This document shows, in pieces, positions 1-6,961 of a stretch of DNA of 30,101 nucleotides; the stretch's first letter is position 1, and each line of letters begins with the position of its first letter. Origin of the DNA: CAKUIA01 sp044433115 (lineage in GTDB: Bacteria > Verrucomicrobiota > Verrucomicrobiia > Opitutales > Intestinicryptomonadaceae); NCBI GenBank assembly GCA_044433115.1, contig JAWXTY010000025.1, forward strand, positions 1 to 30,101, read 5' to 3'. The position numbers and the translations under genes were made by a program. The notes beneath the pieces are model-generated. The model was not told the origin of the DNA. It ran no database searches and saw nothing but the letters and a program-made list of their open reading frames with translations.

Positions 1-1
1 A

Positions 2-391
2 AAAGTTGGAAAAACTCAAAACGAAGACTCTTCTACAAAGGAAGAAACTTCAGGCGACTCTAAGGATAAATCTGACAACGCTGATGACACGAAAGATGAC
101 TCTAAAGAAAATTCGCCAGAAGAAGAAAGTCCCCAAGAAGATAGCGTTAAAGATAATTTTGGAAATTCGCATTTGGGCAATGAAAATACAACTTCTTGTG
201 CTTATAACATGGCACAGCACGCCATAAGTCCTCAATATGATGATAATGCAAATATTACAAAAGAAAATAATTGTGGTGGCATTTTATCACAAGAAAAGCT
301 TATCAATGATTCTGCAATTAAGATGTGTAATCTCAATATAAAAAGTGGTTGTTCACTATTATATTGGAGTCTTCTTCTATTAAAAATTTAA
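2..391 (+). CDS. 3' end of an acidic, low-complexity protein (partial, unknown)
   Basis: An open frame enters from the left edge and stops at TAA 389-391, giving about 129 visible residues. The first ~55 are very rich in Asp, Glu, Ser and Lys (for example DDSKENSPEEESPQED). The rest is Asn-rich with scattered Cys and ends in a short hydrophobic tail (LLYWSLLLLKI). I chose this frame over the overlapping Lys-rich frame because it stays open from the window edge and uses GAA/GAT codons like the neighbours. I recognise no domain. The last ~59 bases overlap tail-to-tail with the broken gene on the other strand, so the true C-terminus is uncertain and the ORF may itself be frameshifted. The acidic stretch resembles a disordered linker or surface-exposed tail; that is only inference. 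Confidence 0.45.
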   Translation, partial: KVGKTQNEDSSTKEETSGDSKDKSDNADDTKDDSKENSPEEESPQEDSVKDNFGNSHLGNENTTSCAYNMAQHAISPQYDDNANITKENNCGGILSQEKLINDSAIKMCNLNIKSGCSLLYWSLLLLKI

Positions 392-1195
392 CAAATTCAA
401 AATCTTTTATATAATATTTTTGAATGTAAACATCTCGCCAATTATTTGTTTTTCCTACCCATTTTATAATATCTTTTGCAAAATCTATGTCTTGTTCTAC
501 CCCAAAGCCCTTGAAGTAGAAATAAGCACACAAAGTGCTGTGATTTAGATATTTGCCATCAGGTTGGTAGAATTTTCTACCTAATTCTTTCCCAAAAGTT
601 TTCCCACTTTTTTCAAAGTTATAAGAAGCCATTTTGTCCATAAAGAAATCATAAGTTTCTTTTTCAAATGCTTCGCCACGAAGCATATACAGCTTCATTA
701 AATTTAAATCTACATAGTGCTTGACATATGCAAATTTTTCGTCTGCAGCAGAGTACTTGTATTTTTCGCTTACTGGGATATTTTTAAAAGCAATTTCAGC
801 AAACTCTAGGGCTTTATCGAAATCTCGCATTTTAATTTGGCGACTAAGTTCGGAGTCCTTTACGTAATCACGAGTGATTGGCGAGTCGACATTTTTTCTG
901 AAATTTCCATCATCGTCAAATACATAAAAGCACTCATTTTGCCCCAGCCTTGATAGTACATAGATAGCTCTAAGGCACGCTTGGGGTCTTGTAATGCAAT
1001 CTTTTCAAAAGCACCAAGTTCCTCTTTTGTAGCTACGCTTTCCATAGCCTTTATAGCAAACGCCTTATCAATTTATCCCTGCACAGCTTCCAAATTGCCC
1101 TCCTTGCCACTTTGCAAAACGCTCTCGCTTGCCCAGATATTTGAGCAAAGTGCAATTGCAAAGAGGTAAACTAGAAGTCTTTTAAACATAAGCAT
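333..1195 (-). pseudogene. Broken secreted Sel1/TPR-repeat-like protein gene
   Basis: Read from ATG 1195-1193, the product begins with a clear signal peptide (MLMFKRLLVYLFAIALCSNI, then WAS). After 40 codons there is an in-frame TAA at 1073-1075. Reading continues in the same frame as MESVATKEELGAFEKIALQ until about position 940. There the frame slips in a TTTT run (937-940). Adding one base restores QGWGKNECFYVFDDDGNF and joins the downstream frame ending at TGA 333-335. The C-terminal part contains a Sel1-like repeat (CAYFYFKGFGVEQDIDFAKD) and helical TPR-like segments. Such proteins are usually periplasmic or secreted scaffolds for protein contacts. With one nonsense and one frameshift lesion the gene is most likely dead; a sequencing error could explain one lesion but less easily both. 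Confidence 0.72.
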
Positions 1196-1285
1196 ATTAT
1201 CGCACGCAAAAGCCAAGCTGGCAAGGATTTTGTGGGGTGTGTGGGGGGGGTATTTGCATTTAGTTTGCTAGGGTAGGGGGGGTGC
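1196..1285. other. G-run-rich intergenic stretch
   Basis: This stretch lies upstream of the broken secreted gene. It holds four G runs on the + strand: GGGG at 1234-1237, G8 at 1243-1250, GGG at 1271-1273 and G7 at 1276-1282. In such an AT-rich region this is striking. The tracts could fold as a G-quadruplex or slip during replication. No gene is seen here. Confidence 0.6.
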
Positions 1286-1317
1286 AAAAAAATCCCTATG
1301 ATAAGTCATAGAGATTT
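1286..1317 (-). terminator. Rho-independent terminator of the Cys-rich microprotein gene
   Basis: A 12-bp stem (1290-1301 with 1306-1317) closes a 4-nt loop. On the minus strand it reads AAATCTCTATGA / TCATAGGGATTT, with one U-G wobble. That position is an A-C mismatch on the plus strand, so the hairpin favours minus-strand RNA. It is followed by seven U residues (1286-1292 complement). It lies 56 bases after the stop of the 1373-1606 gene. Confidence 0.8.
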
Positions 1318-1372
1318 TCTAAAGGTAGTATCTAAAGTCTTTATTTAAAGTCTTGAGATGGTTTTATATATC

Positions 1373-1606
1373 TTATTTAGTTGCTTCTATGCTAATGCTT
1401 TCGCTTTCAATTACTGGGCAGCTTGAAGAACAACAATTCATCTTTGCGTAAATTATAGCTCCCACTATTAGCACTAGCACTAATAAGCATAGCACCTTCT
1501 TTCCGCAAGAGCATTTTTTAGTCTTACACCCACAGCCACAAGTCGCATTGTCTTGTCCTTTATTAATATCACAGCTAGAATTTTCTTTGTTTTCCATATT
1601 ATCCAT
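1373..1606 (-). CDS. Cysteine-rich single-pass membrane microprotein
   Basis: A 77-residue ORF that I do not recognise as a named family. It carries ten cysteines: C12, a cluster at 23, 25, 27, 32 and 34 (CGCGCKTKKCSCGKK), C40, then C58, C59 and C63 (CCSSSC). Between them lies a hydrophobic span at about residues 38-54 (VLCLLVLVLIVGAIIYA). Lysines on the N-terminal side suggest a cytoplasmic Cys cluster and an external CCSSSC tail (inference). The clusters look suited to metal binding or thiol redox work. The start is the ATG at 1606, with AAAGG seven bases upstream; a second in-frame ATG three codons later is an alternative. It has its own terminator at 1286-1317. Function is unknown; a metal-binding or membrane thiol protein is only a guess. 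Confidence 0.7.
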   Translation of the reverse strand: MDNMENKENSSCDINKGQDNATCGCGCKTKKCSCGKKVLCLLVLVLIVGAIIYAKMNCCSSSCPVIESESISIEATK

Positions 1607-1651
1607 ATTATTGCCTTTCTTGGCTTTTATATCGTAAAATTGAAATTTTGA

Positions 1652-2257
1652 TTAAGCACCTTTTAATGCTAATTTTATTAAAGTTTCAACTGTGCTATCC
1701 TCGCCAAGGCTATTGCTTGCCTTCCTTACAGCCTTGTCAGCTTCTGGCATTTTATATCCAAGAGCAACAAGAGCAGAAACAGCGTCAGCAAAGTTTGAGT
1801 TGTCTTTATTCGACTCTAAAAGTGGGCTTGCAGATTTTGAAGAAGCACCTACGCTCAACAAGTCTCGAAGCTCCAAGACGAGCCTCTCGGCAGTCTTTTT
1901 GCCTATCCCTGGACATTTCGACAACAAGCTTAAGTCGCCTGCAGCTATAGCTCCCTCAAGCGTATCTATAGACATTCTGCTCAAGATATTTATAGCAATT
2001 TTGGGTCCAATTCCTGAAACTTTTTCTACCAACAACTTAAAGAAGTCTCTCTCTTTTGTAGTTGCAAATCCATATAAGCTTTGCGAGTCCTCTCTATAAA
2101 TAGCTTGAGTGTACAAAAAGACTTCTTCGTGAAGTTTTGGTAATTTTTCTGCAGTAGTAATAGGTATACTAAGCTCGTAGAAAAGTCCTGAGTTAGTCTC
2201 TATTATAGCAGACAAGACAGAGCTTTTAAATAGCTTTCCTTTGATTGCAACTATCAT
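1652..2257 (-). CDS. ruvA: Holliday junction branch migration protein RuvA
   Basis: RuvA binds four-way DNA junctions as a tetramer and loads the RuvB helicase, which drives branch migration during recombination and repair. The 201 residues match the family length. The N-terminal OB-like domain (1-65) contains the typical LYGFATTKERDFFKLL segment at 61-76. Two helix-hairpin-helix motifs follow: SGIGPK at 81-86 and CPGIGKKTAERL at 115-126. A flexible linker and the small C-terminal RuvB-contacting domain (about 155-200) complete it. The start codon overlaps the dapB stop by one base (TAATG), so translation is probably coupled. ruvB and ruvC are not in the window. The pairing with dap genes shows no functional link that I know of. 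Confidence 0.95.
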   Translation of the reverse strand: MIVAIKGKLFKSSVLSAIIETNSGLFYELSIPITTAEKLPKLHEEVFLYTQAIYREDSQSLYGFATTKERDFFKLLVEKVSGIGPKIAINILSRMSIDTLEGAIAAGDLSLLSKCPGIGKKTAERLVLELRDLLSVGASSKSASPLLESNKDNSNFADAVSALVALGYKMPEADKAVRKASNSLGEDSTVETLIKLALKGA

Positions 2258-2988
2258 TACTTAAGCTCTAAAACGTCTTCCATTTCGTATAGGTCTGGCG
2301 TTTTGCTTACAACCCATTTAGCTGCACGTAAAGCACCTATAGCAAAGATTTTTCTATCGCCTGCAAAGTGGCTAAGTTCCACTCTTTCGCTATCGCCTGC
2401 AAAGATTACAGTGTGGTCGCCAATTACGCTACCACCTCTTAGGGCGTGTACCCCAATTTCGTTTACAGGACGTTCGCCAGTGATACCTTCTCTACCAAAT
2501 TTCAACATAGTATCAGGTATATCTCTTGCGTCTTGGCAAACCTTCATAAGTTTAGTTGCAGTGCCACTTGGAGCATCTTTCTTAAACTTGTGGTGCATTT
2601 CTGTAATTTCAATATCGTAGCTATCAGGCAAAATCTTTGCAGCGAGCTTAGTTAGATAATTCAACAAGTTCACCCCTATAGAGTAGTTGCCAGCCCATAC
2701 CATAGGTATTTGCTTAGTGTATTGCAAAATCTCTGTCCTTTGCTCGTTAGAGTGTCCAGTAGTACCTATAACTATAGGCTTTTTATACTTTGCACAAAGT
2801 TCGACTATAGCTAAAGTCGCATCTCTTGTAGAAAAGTCTATAACTGCATCTACTGTATCTATCAAAGTTTCAGCATTATAGCCTTCATCAATCTTAACTG
2901 CAATTTCGCAATCGCTACCTTCTGAGGCTTCGATTATGGCTTGTCCCATTCTGCCTAAAAAACCATTTAATAAAATTTTTGTACTCAT
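2257..2988 (-). CDS. dapB: 4-hydroxy-tetrahydrodipicolinate reductase DapB
   Basis: DapB reduces the DapA product to tetrahydrodipicolinate with NAD(P)H, a cytoplasmic step of lysine and diaminopimelate synthesis. At 243 residues it is somewhat shorter than the E. coli enzyme. Visible features are the nucleotide-binding GFLGRMG at 9-15, DFST at 51-54, GTTG at 75-78, and the substrate and catalytic signature EMHHKFKKDAPSGTA at 130-144. The C-terminus has a conserved RGGSVIGDHTV-type segment. The ATG at 2988 sits one base after the dapA stop with no room for a separate leader, and the stop overlaps the ruvA start. dapA-dapB-ruvA is therefore almost certainly one transcript. Confidence 0.96.
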   Translation of the reverse strand: MSTKILLNGFLGRMGQAIIEASEGSDCEIAVKIDEGYNAETLIDTVDAVIDFSTRDATLAIVELCAKYKKPIVIGTTGHSNEQRTEILQYTKQIPMVWAGNYSIGVNLLNYLTKLAAKILPDSYDIEITEMHHKFKKDAPSGTATKLMKVCQDARDIPDTMLKFGREGITGERPVNEIGVHALRGGSVIGDHTVIFAGDSERVELSHFAGDRKIFAIGALRAAKWVVSKTPDLYEMEDVLELK

Positions 2989-2989
2989 A

Positions 2990-3880
2990 TTATAGTCCTA
3001 TTTCCTTGCAAGTTTCGATTACTAATTGAGCATTTTCGCTCTTCATCTCGCATAGAGGAAGGCGTACAAAATCAGTCTTAATCATATTCATATACTTCAA
3101 TGCAGTCTTTGCAGGCACTGGATTTGGCTCTACAAACAAGTTCTTAAATAGCTTTGCATACTTTTCGTTATAAGTCTTAGCCAATTCTATGTTGCCTACT
3201 TCTATAGCCTTTACAAAATCTGCCATCTCTTGAGGTATCAAATTTGAAGCTACACTTACAACACCCTTAGCCCCAGCTTGCATAAATTCTAAAGTCAAGC
3301 CATCGTCGCCACTGAATATATCTATAGCATCGCCTGCACGCTTGTGTAAATCTATAACCTTTTCAACCTTGCCACCTGCTTCTTTTAGAGCAGAGAAGTT
3401 GCCATAAGCATCTCTAAGCCTTAGAGCAGTGTCGTTTTCTATAGCAATTCCGCATCTACCAGGGATAGAGTAAAGCATTATAGGCTTTTCAGTGCATTTA
3501 GCAATCTCAGAGAAGTGTCTAAACAAGCCCTCTTGCGAAGGTTTATTATAATAAGGGGCAACAGACAAAAAGCCATCAATGCCATCAACATCGCTTTCCT
3601 TTGTATAAGAAATTGCCTCTACAGTTGAGTTAGAGCCAGTGCCAGCAAGCACATACGCTCTTTTATTTACAAATTTAGCCACTTGCAATATGCACTCTAT
3701 ATGCTCTTTGTGAGTTAGAGTAGGCGATTCCCCTGTCGTGCCAACTGCAACTATACCATCTACACCAGAGGCAACTTGTTGCTCAACCATTTTTTCTAAA
3801 GACTCATAATCAATGCTACCATCTGCCGAAAATGGTGTAATTATTGCCGTCCAAAGCCCTTTAAAATTTATTTTATTCAT
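2990..3880 (-). CDS. dapA: 4-hydroxy-tetrahydrodipicolinate synthase DapA
   Basis: DapA condenses pyruvate with aspartate semialdehyde, the first committed step toward diaminopimelate and lysine. The 296-residue (beta/alpha)8 barrel has the family hallmarks: GTTGES at 47-52, Tyr137 and Arg142 within MLYSIPGRCG, and the Schiff-base Lys166 in ALKEAGG. This is the canonical DHDPS pattern rather than that of N-acetylneuraminate lyase, and the dapB neighbour settles the assignment. The start ATG at 3880 is preceded by an A/T-rich leader with no Shine-Dalgarno sequence. It is the first gene of the dapA-dapB-ruvA operon. I see no lysine riboswitch in the 60 bases upstream. Confidence 0.97.
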   Translation of the reverse strand: MNKINFKGLWTAIITPFSADGSIDYESLEKMVEQQVASGVDGIVAVGTTGESPTLTHKEHIECILQVAKFVNKRAYVLAGTGSNSTVEAISYTKESDVDGIDGFLSVAPYYNKPSQEGLFRHFSEIAKCTEKPIMLYSIPGRCGIAIENDTALRLRDAYGNFSALKEAGGKVEKVIDLHKRAGDAIDIFSGDDGLTLEFMQAGAKGVVSVASNLIPQEMADFVKAIEVGNIELAKTYNEKYAKLFKNLFVEPNPVPAKTALKYMNMIKTDFVRLPLCEMKSENAQLVIETCKEIGL

Positions 3881-3941
3881 ATTATTTTATTTAATTATCA
3901 AGCATTATTAGCAATTTTTAAAATATCGCAATGCTAAAATT

Positions 3942-4166
3942 CTACTGAAATATATTTATAGACAAAAAGCACTCTTTTATAAACCAAAATACAAAAAGCA
4001 AGAGAGCCAAATAGAGAAGTTTTCTCAAAGCAGAATGTCCTCCCACTGAGTCTGACTTAGAATATTTCGAGTCGTTTATAGACTGATAACTGTGCATAGG
4101 GTCATAAGGCGTAGCTTTTGCCACGTCCTTTTTTACATAATATGCTTTCTTTTTTCGTCTAATCAT
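3942..4166 (-). CDS. Small C-terminally anchored membrane protein (unknown)
   Basis: This 74-residue ORF is not a family I recognise. It starts with a strongly basic segment (MIRRKKKAYYVKKDVAK) and continues with a Ser/Asp/Tyr-rich hydrophilic region. It ends with one hydrophobic helix at about residues 49-63 (KLLYLALLLFVFWFI) plus a short tail. This topology suggests a cytoplasmic, possibly nucleic-acid- or phospholipid-contacting, tail-anchored protein (inference). The start codon lies just downstream of a MITE-like repeat whose outer inverted repeat includes TATAGG, so the element may carry its promoter. It is separated from dapA by 61 bases and may be co-transcribed with dapA, being upstream on the same strand. 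Confidence 0.6.
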   Translation of the reverse strand: MIRRKKKAYYVKKDVAKATPYDPMHSYQSINDSKYSKSDSVGGHSALRKLLYLALLLFVFWFIKECFLSINIFQ

Positions 4167-4180
4167 TTTATATAGGCGAC

Positions 4181-4343
4181 TTCTAAAAATTAGTTTTTAA
4201 AAAGTTAAGAAAAGGGCAATTATTCTTTTTTACCTATTTTTGCTTGAATTTCTTTGCTTATCTCGTCAGATAACGCTGTTATCCTCCTCAAAAAAATTAC
4301 GCTAAAAATAATCTAAAAAATAATTAATTGCTAATTTTTAGAA
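4181..4343. repeat. MITE-like element, copy 1
   Basis: A 163-bp non-coding element with perfect 13-bp terminal inverted repeats: TTCTAAAAATTAG at 4181-4193 and CTAATTTTTAGAA at 4331-4343. The symmetry extends outward to TATAGG at 4171-4176 and CCTATA at 4348-4353. Near its centre is a small palindrome, GATAACGCTGTTATC (4269-4283). It shares ends and several inner blocks, in order, with the element at 5361-5520. No ORF is seen inside. It could be a non-autonomous mobile element, or a conserved leader, since both copies lie upstream of minus-strand genes. Confidence 0.55.
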
Positions 4344-4393
4344 CTCACCTATAAAGAAAGCATATCGCCTTTAAGCTGTCAACAAATAAGCCC

Positions 4394-4421
4394 AAAAAAA
4401 GACTTAAACCTAGTGTTTAAG
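4394..4421 (-). terminator. Terminator after the tRNA-Tyr/tRNA-Leu pair
   Basis: On the minus strand CTTAAAC and GTTTAAG form a 7-bp stem (4403-4409 with 4415-4421) around a 5-nt loop, followed by TC and a seven-T run. It starts 16 bases after the tRNA-Leu 3' end. Confidence 0.78.
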
Positions 4422-4436
4422 CCAAAAGTCAAAACC

Positions 4437-4517
4437 TGCTCAGAGCGGGACTTGAACCCGCATGCCCTAAAGCATACGCACCTCAAGCGTACGTGTCTAC
4501 CATTTCACCACCTGAGC
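4437..4517 (-). tRNA. tRNA-Leu(GAG)
   Basis: The 81-nt cloverleaf has acceptor arms GCTCAGG and TCTGAGC (last pair G-U). The anticodon stem TACGC/GCGTA closes the loop TTGAGGT, giving anticodon GAG for CUC/CUU leucine codons. A variable arm precedes the T arm, which contains GGTTCAAGTCC. The length and variable arm fit a class II leucine tRNA. The CCA end is not encoded and must be added. It lies 22 bases downstream of tRNA-Tyr and shares its terminator, so the two form one transcript. Confidence 0.93.
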
Positions 4518-4539
4518 TAGATACAAAAAAATTTTACAG

Positions 4540-4623
4540 TGGTAGGGGTGGGGGTCGAACCCACGAACAGCGTAGCTGAACGGATTTACAGTCCGCGTCC
4601 TTTGGCCACTTGGATACCCTACC
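4540..4623 (-). tRNA. tRNA-Tyr(GUA)
   Basis: An 84-nt class II tRNA. The acceptor stem is GGTAGGG with CCCTACC. The anticodon stem-loop CGGA-CTGTAAA-TCCG gives anticodon GTA (UAC/UAU codons). A long variable arm and the T loop GGTTCGACC follow. CCA is not encoded. It is the first gene of the tRNA pair. Upstream there is only T-rich sequence and no canonical promoter with good spacing. Confidence 0.95.
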
Positions 4624-4789
4624 GTTGTAAAATTTAAAGAGTACATACTTTCATTTTTAACCCTCTTTGGCAAGCTTTTTTTTAGTTTTATGCAAAATTT
4701 CTTTATATTAAATTTTTAGTTATTGATTACAAGCAACTTAATTTTTGCATTTTCTTTTCTATTTTTTTGCCTTGCCAATAGTTTTATTC

Positions 4790-4818
4790 AAAAAAAGAGC
4801 TTAGTTTTTACACTAAGC
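4790..4818 (-). terminator. Terminator after hpf
   Basis: GCTTAGT (4799-4805) pairs with ACTAAGC (4812-4818) around a 6-nt loop. On the minus strand the stem is followed by TC and a run of T (4790-4796 complement). It begins 32 bases after the hpf stop and separates hpf from the tRNA genes. Confidence 0.78.
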
Positions 4819-4850
4819 CCTGTTTTTCGCTAAATGTTATGATATTATTT

Positions 4851-5219
4851 TTAAGCTTCAGCACCCTTTGGTAGAGATGAAGGAATGTCTATAGCTTTGA
4901 TAGTTCCTCTTTTAATTCTATCTAGCCTGTGCTTTCTTCTAATCTTACGAGCGAGCTGTACTGTCAATTCGTCTATAGATTTATACATATCATTTGAGGC
5001 TGCTTTGACAATCATATCTGGACCTTGGATTTCAATCCTGCCCTTGGCAATAAATTCATTTTCTTTATGTTTATTAGGGCTATACGCCAGCTCTATCCTC
5101 AGTCTCACTATACTATCATCGTGTGAGAATATCTTTTCCATCTTGCGTTCCACGTCATTTTTTAGAGCTTGTGTTAGTTCGAGGTTGTTGCCTGATATTA
5201 TTATCTCTTTTTGGTTCAT
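4851..5219 (-). CDS. hpf: Ribosome hibernation promoting factor (short HPF/RaiA family)
   Basis: Proteins of this family bind the small ribosomal subunit near the decoding site and help form inactive ribosome dimers in stationary phase or stress. The 122-residue protein is the short type, lacking the C-terminal dimerising domain of long HPF. The pattern is typical: IIISGNNLELTQALKNDVERK at the N-terminus, AKGRIEIQGPDMIVKAASNDMYKSID in the middle and the basic LARKIRRKHRLDRIKR helix. The start has AAAGG eight bases upstream. Whether it acts as HPF or as the monomer-keeping RaiA/YfiA cannot be decided from sequence alone. It is a monocistronic unit with its own terminator. Confidence 0.88.
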   Translation of the reverse strand: MNQKEIIISGNNLELTQALKNDVERKMEKIFSHDDSIVRLRIELAYSPNKHKENEFIAKGRIEIQGPDMIVKAASNDMYKSIDELTVQLARKIRRKHRLDRIKRGTIKAIDIPSSLPKGAEA

Positions 5220-5643
5220 TTATTGCCTTTCATTTTTTATTTAAACTTTAACGATTTTCGCTAAAGTGGGTTCTGGTTTTTGTTCTTTTTCTTTGTTTAA
5301 CTTTAAATATTGTGTATAAAGTATTCTTAAAAGCTGTAAAAAAGAACTGACCTTGTGGCACTTTTAAAAATTAGTTTTTCAAATGAACAGTTGTTCTTTA
5401 TGTTTTGTTTTCGTCTATTTTTCTGTATTTTTTCGTCAAATAGCTATGTTATTATCCTTAAAAATACAAAAACTATCCTGAAAACAAATTCAAAAATAAT
5501 CAACTGCTAGTTTTTAAAAGCAGCCTTGAAAGAAAGTATTTTCTTTCTAAGTCAGTATGTTAAACTTATATTTTTGTTAAATCAAGAAAAATCTTCACTT
5601 TTTTGAAAAAAAATGTCAAATTGGGCTTTTTATTAGTTTAAAC
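5220..5643. other. A/T-rich gene-free region containing repeat copy 2
   Basis: About 420 bases between hpf (-) and the gpsA transcript (+), presumably holding divergent promoters. Apart from the repeat at 5361-5520 I see no ORF with a plausible start, no RNA gene and no clear terminator. A short hairpin, GAAAGAAAGTATTTTCTTTC (5528-5547), lies just right of the repeat. Confidence 0.5.
5361..5520. repeat. MITE-like element, copy 2
   Basis: A 160-bp element with terminal inverted repeats CTTTTAAAAATTAG (5361-5374) and CTAGTTTTTAAAAG (5507-5520), 13 of 14 matching. It shares with copy 1 the ends, a CTATTTTT block, a TCGTCARATA block followed by GTTAT and TCCT, and an AAAATAATC block just before the right end. 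The copies are strongly diverged, so activity is old. It lies ~140 bases upstream of hpf. Confidence 0.55.
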
Positions 5644-5672
5644 TTGCACTTAGGGGGCTATTTTGCTCTAAT
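5644..5672 (+). promoter_or_regulatory. Candidate promoter of the orf33-gpsA transcript
   Basis: TTGCAC (5644-5649) and TCTAAT (5667-5672) are separated by exactly 17 bases. The -10 box matches TATAAT at five of six positions; the -35 box keeps only TTG. The start of transcription would fall about 40 bases before the small ORF. Prediction only. Confidence 0.35.
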
Positions 5673-5720
5673 GGGGTCTGTTTTTAAGATAAGAACCCAC
5701 TATATAAGAAAAGGCAGATA

Positions 5721-5822
5721 ATGAGTATATTGAGAGTTGGAGTAAAGAAAATGCACGTATTTATGTTATTAATATACGTTCTAATTTTAGCGTCTTTAAT
5801 ATTTTATACATTTAGCCACTAA
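5721..5822 (+). CDS. 33-residue membrane microprotein upstream of gpsA
   Basis: A short ORF begins with ATG at 5721, nine bases after a good ribosome site (AAGG at 5711-5714), and ends at TAA 5820-5822. The product has a short basic start (MSILRVGVKKMHVF) and a hydrophobic helix filling the rest (LLIYVLILASLIFYTF). The gpsA start follows only eight bases after the stop, with GGAA between, so the two are probably translated together. I do not recognise the sequence. It may be a small membrane partner linking glycerol-3-phosphate supply to the membrane, or simply an upstream coupling ORF. Real translation is likely from its ribosome site and spacing but unproven. Confidence 0.5.
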   Translation: MSILRVGVKKMHVFMLLIYVLILASLIFYTFSH

Positions 5823-5830
5823 GGAATTTT

Positions 5831-6820
5831 ATGAGGAAAGTTGAAAAGGTAGCAGTAATAGGAGCAGGAGCTTGGGGTACGTCTTTGGCAATAATATTGT
5901 CGAAGAATGTTAAGAATGTAAAGGTTTGGGCTAGAGAAAAGGCTGTGGTAGACTCAGTTAAGAACTCTAGGATAAACGAAATGTTTTTGCCTGAGGTGGA
6001 AATTCCTTCTTCTGTTGCTTTTAGTTCAGATGCAGGGCTTTGCTTAGACGACGCTGACTTGGTTGTTTGGACTGTTCCTATTCACTTTTTATCTAGTGTT
6101 GCTGAAACATTTTCGCCTTTTGTTAAGAAAAATTCTGTACATATAAACGCAGGCAAAGGTATTGAAATTAAGACTTGGAAGCGTCCATCTCAGATACTTA
6201 AAGAGAAGTTGAAGATGGCAAATTCTTTTGGCTCTATAATGGGACCAAATATTGCTTTTGAGGTTGCAAAAGGCAGTTATGCTGAGGCAGTAGTTGCTGT
6301 AAATGACTTTTCAGACGCAGAAGATATGTCGAATGTATTTAGTACAAATACTTTTAATGTGCGTCCATCTAGCGATGTAGTTGGTGTAGAAATTGGGGCA
6401 GCTCTTAAGAATATAGTTGCCCTCGCTGCTGGTTTTTGTGATGGAATGAAGTTGGGGGCGAACACTAAGGCTATAATAATGGCAAGGGGCTTCCAAGAAA
6501 TTTACAGAGCTGCAGCGTCTTTGGGTGCTTGGGGTGATTCTTTTATAAAGGAGTCGGCGATTTTAGGTGATGTGTTGACTACTTGTATGAGTCCTAATTC
6601 ACGTAATCGTTCTACGGGCGAACGCATAGGGCAAGGCTACAGCGTAGAAGAGGCAGTTGCTATGCTAAACGGCAGAGTTTGTGCAGGCTTAGAGACTATA
6701 CAAATATGCAAGATGTTCGAGCAACTTCACGGAGTTGAGCTACCAATTATGCACAGCTTGTGTATGCTAACAGAAGCGAAAATCGACAGAGAAACTTGCT
6801 TGAAGCGTATGTTGAGCTAA
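5831..6820 (+). CDS. gpsA: Glycerol-3-phosphate dehydrogenase [NAD(P)+] GpsA
   Basis: GpsA reduces dihydroxyacetone phosphate to sn-glycerol 3-phosphate, the backbone for phospholipids. The 329-residue cytoplasmic enzyme has the Rossmann motif GAGAWGTS at 11-18. AGKGIE at 107-112 stands in place of the usual SKGIE. GPNIAFEVAKG (138-148) and the conserved lysine in GAALKNIVALAAGFCDG at 189-205 follow, then the NSRNR and GERIGQG segments of the C-terminal domain. GGAA lies six bases before the ATG. The 33-residue membrane ORF immediately upstream is probably in the same operon. The next gene starts 141 bases downstream. Confidence 0.96.
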   Translation: MRKVEKVAVIGAGAWGTSLAIILSKNVKNVKVWAREKAVVDSVKNSRINEMFLPEVEIPSSVAFSSDAGLCLDDADLVVWTVPIHFLSSVAETFSPFVKKNSVHINAGKGIEIKTWKRPSQILKEKLKMANSFGSIMGPNIAFEVAKGSYAEAVVAVNDFSDAEDMSNVFSTNTFNVRPSSDVVGVEIGAALKNIVALAAGFCDGMKLGANTKAIIMARGFQEIYRAAASLGAWGDSFIKESAILGDVLTTCMSPNSRNRSTGERIGQGYSVEEAVAMLNGRVCAGLETIQICKMFEQLHGVELPIMHSLCMLTEAKIDRETCLKRMLS

Positions 6821-6961
6821 GCTTTTTACTAAAAATCTCAATTAATCTCAAAAAAATCTTGACAAATTCTCTTAAGGCTTTTAAGCTTTTAATGTATATA
6901 AAGAAGGCAATGAATGTTGCTTACTACAATGAATTAACTAAAAGTTGGAAAAAGGTTTTAA

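Noticed and set aside
6..227. Lys-rich open frame on the + strand at the left edge
   Set aside because: It is the +1 shifted reading of an acidic Asp/Glu/Ser-rich frame that is open from the window edge; the composition is an artefact of that frame.
3886..3940. TTAGCA/TGCTAA inverted repeat between dapA and the 74-residue ORF as terminator
   Set aside because: Short stem with a very long loop and no following T run.
4437..4623. tRNA genes as integration site of an island
   Set aside because: No direct repeat of the tRNA 3' end and no integrase next to it were seen.
6859..6900. TTGACA with TATATA upstream of the SDR gene as a promoter
   Set aside because: The spacing (about 30 bases) is far from 16-18 and no -10 box lies at the right distance.
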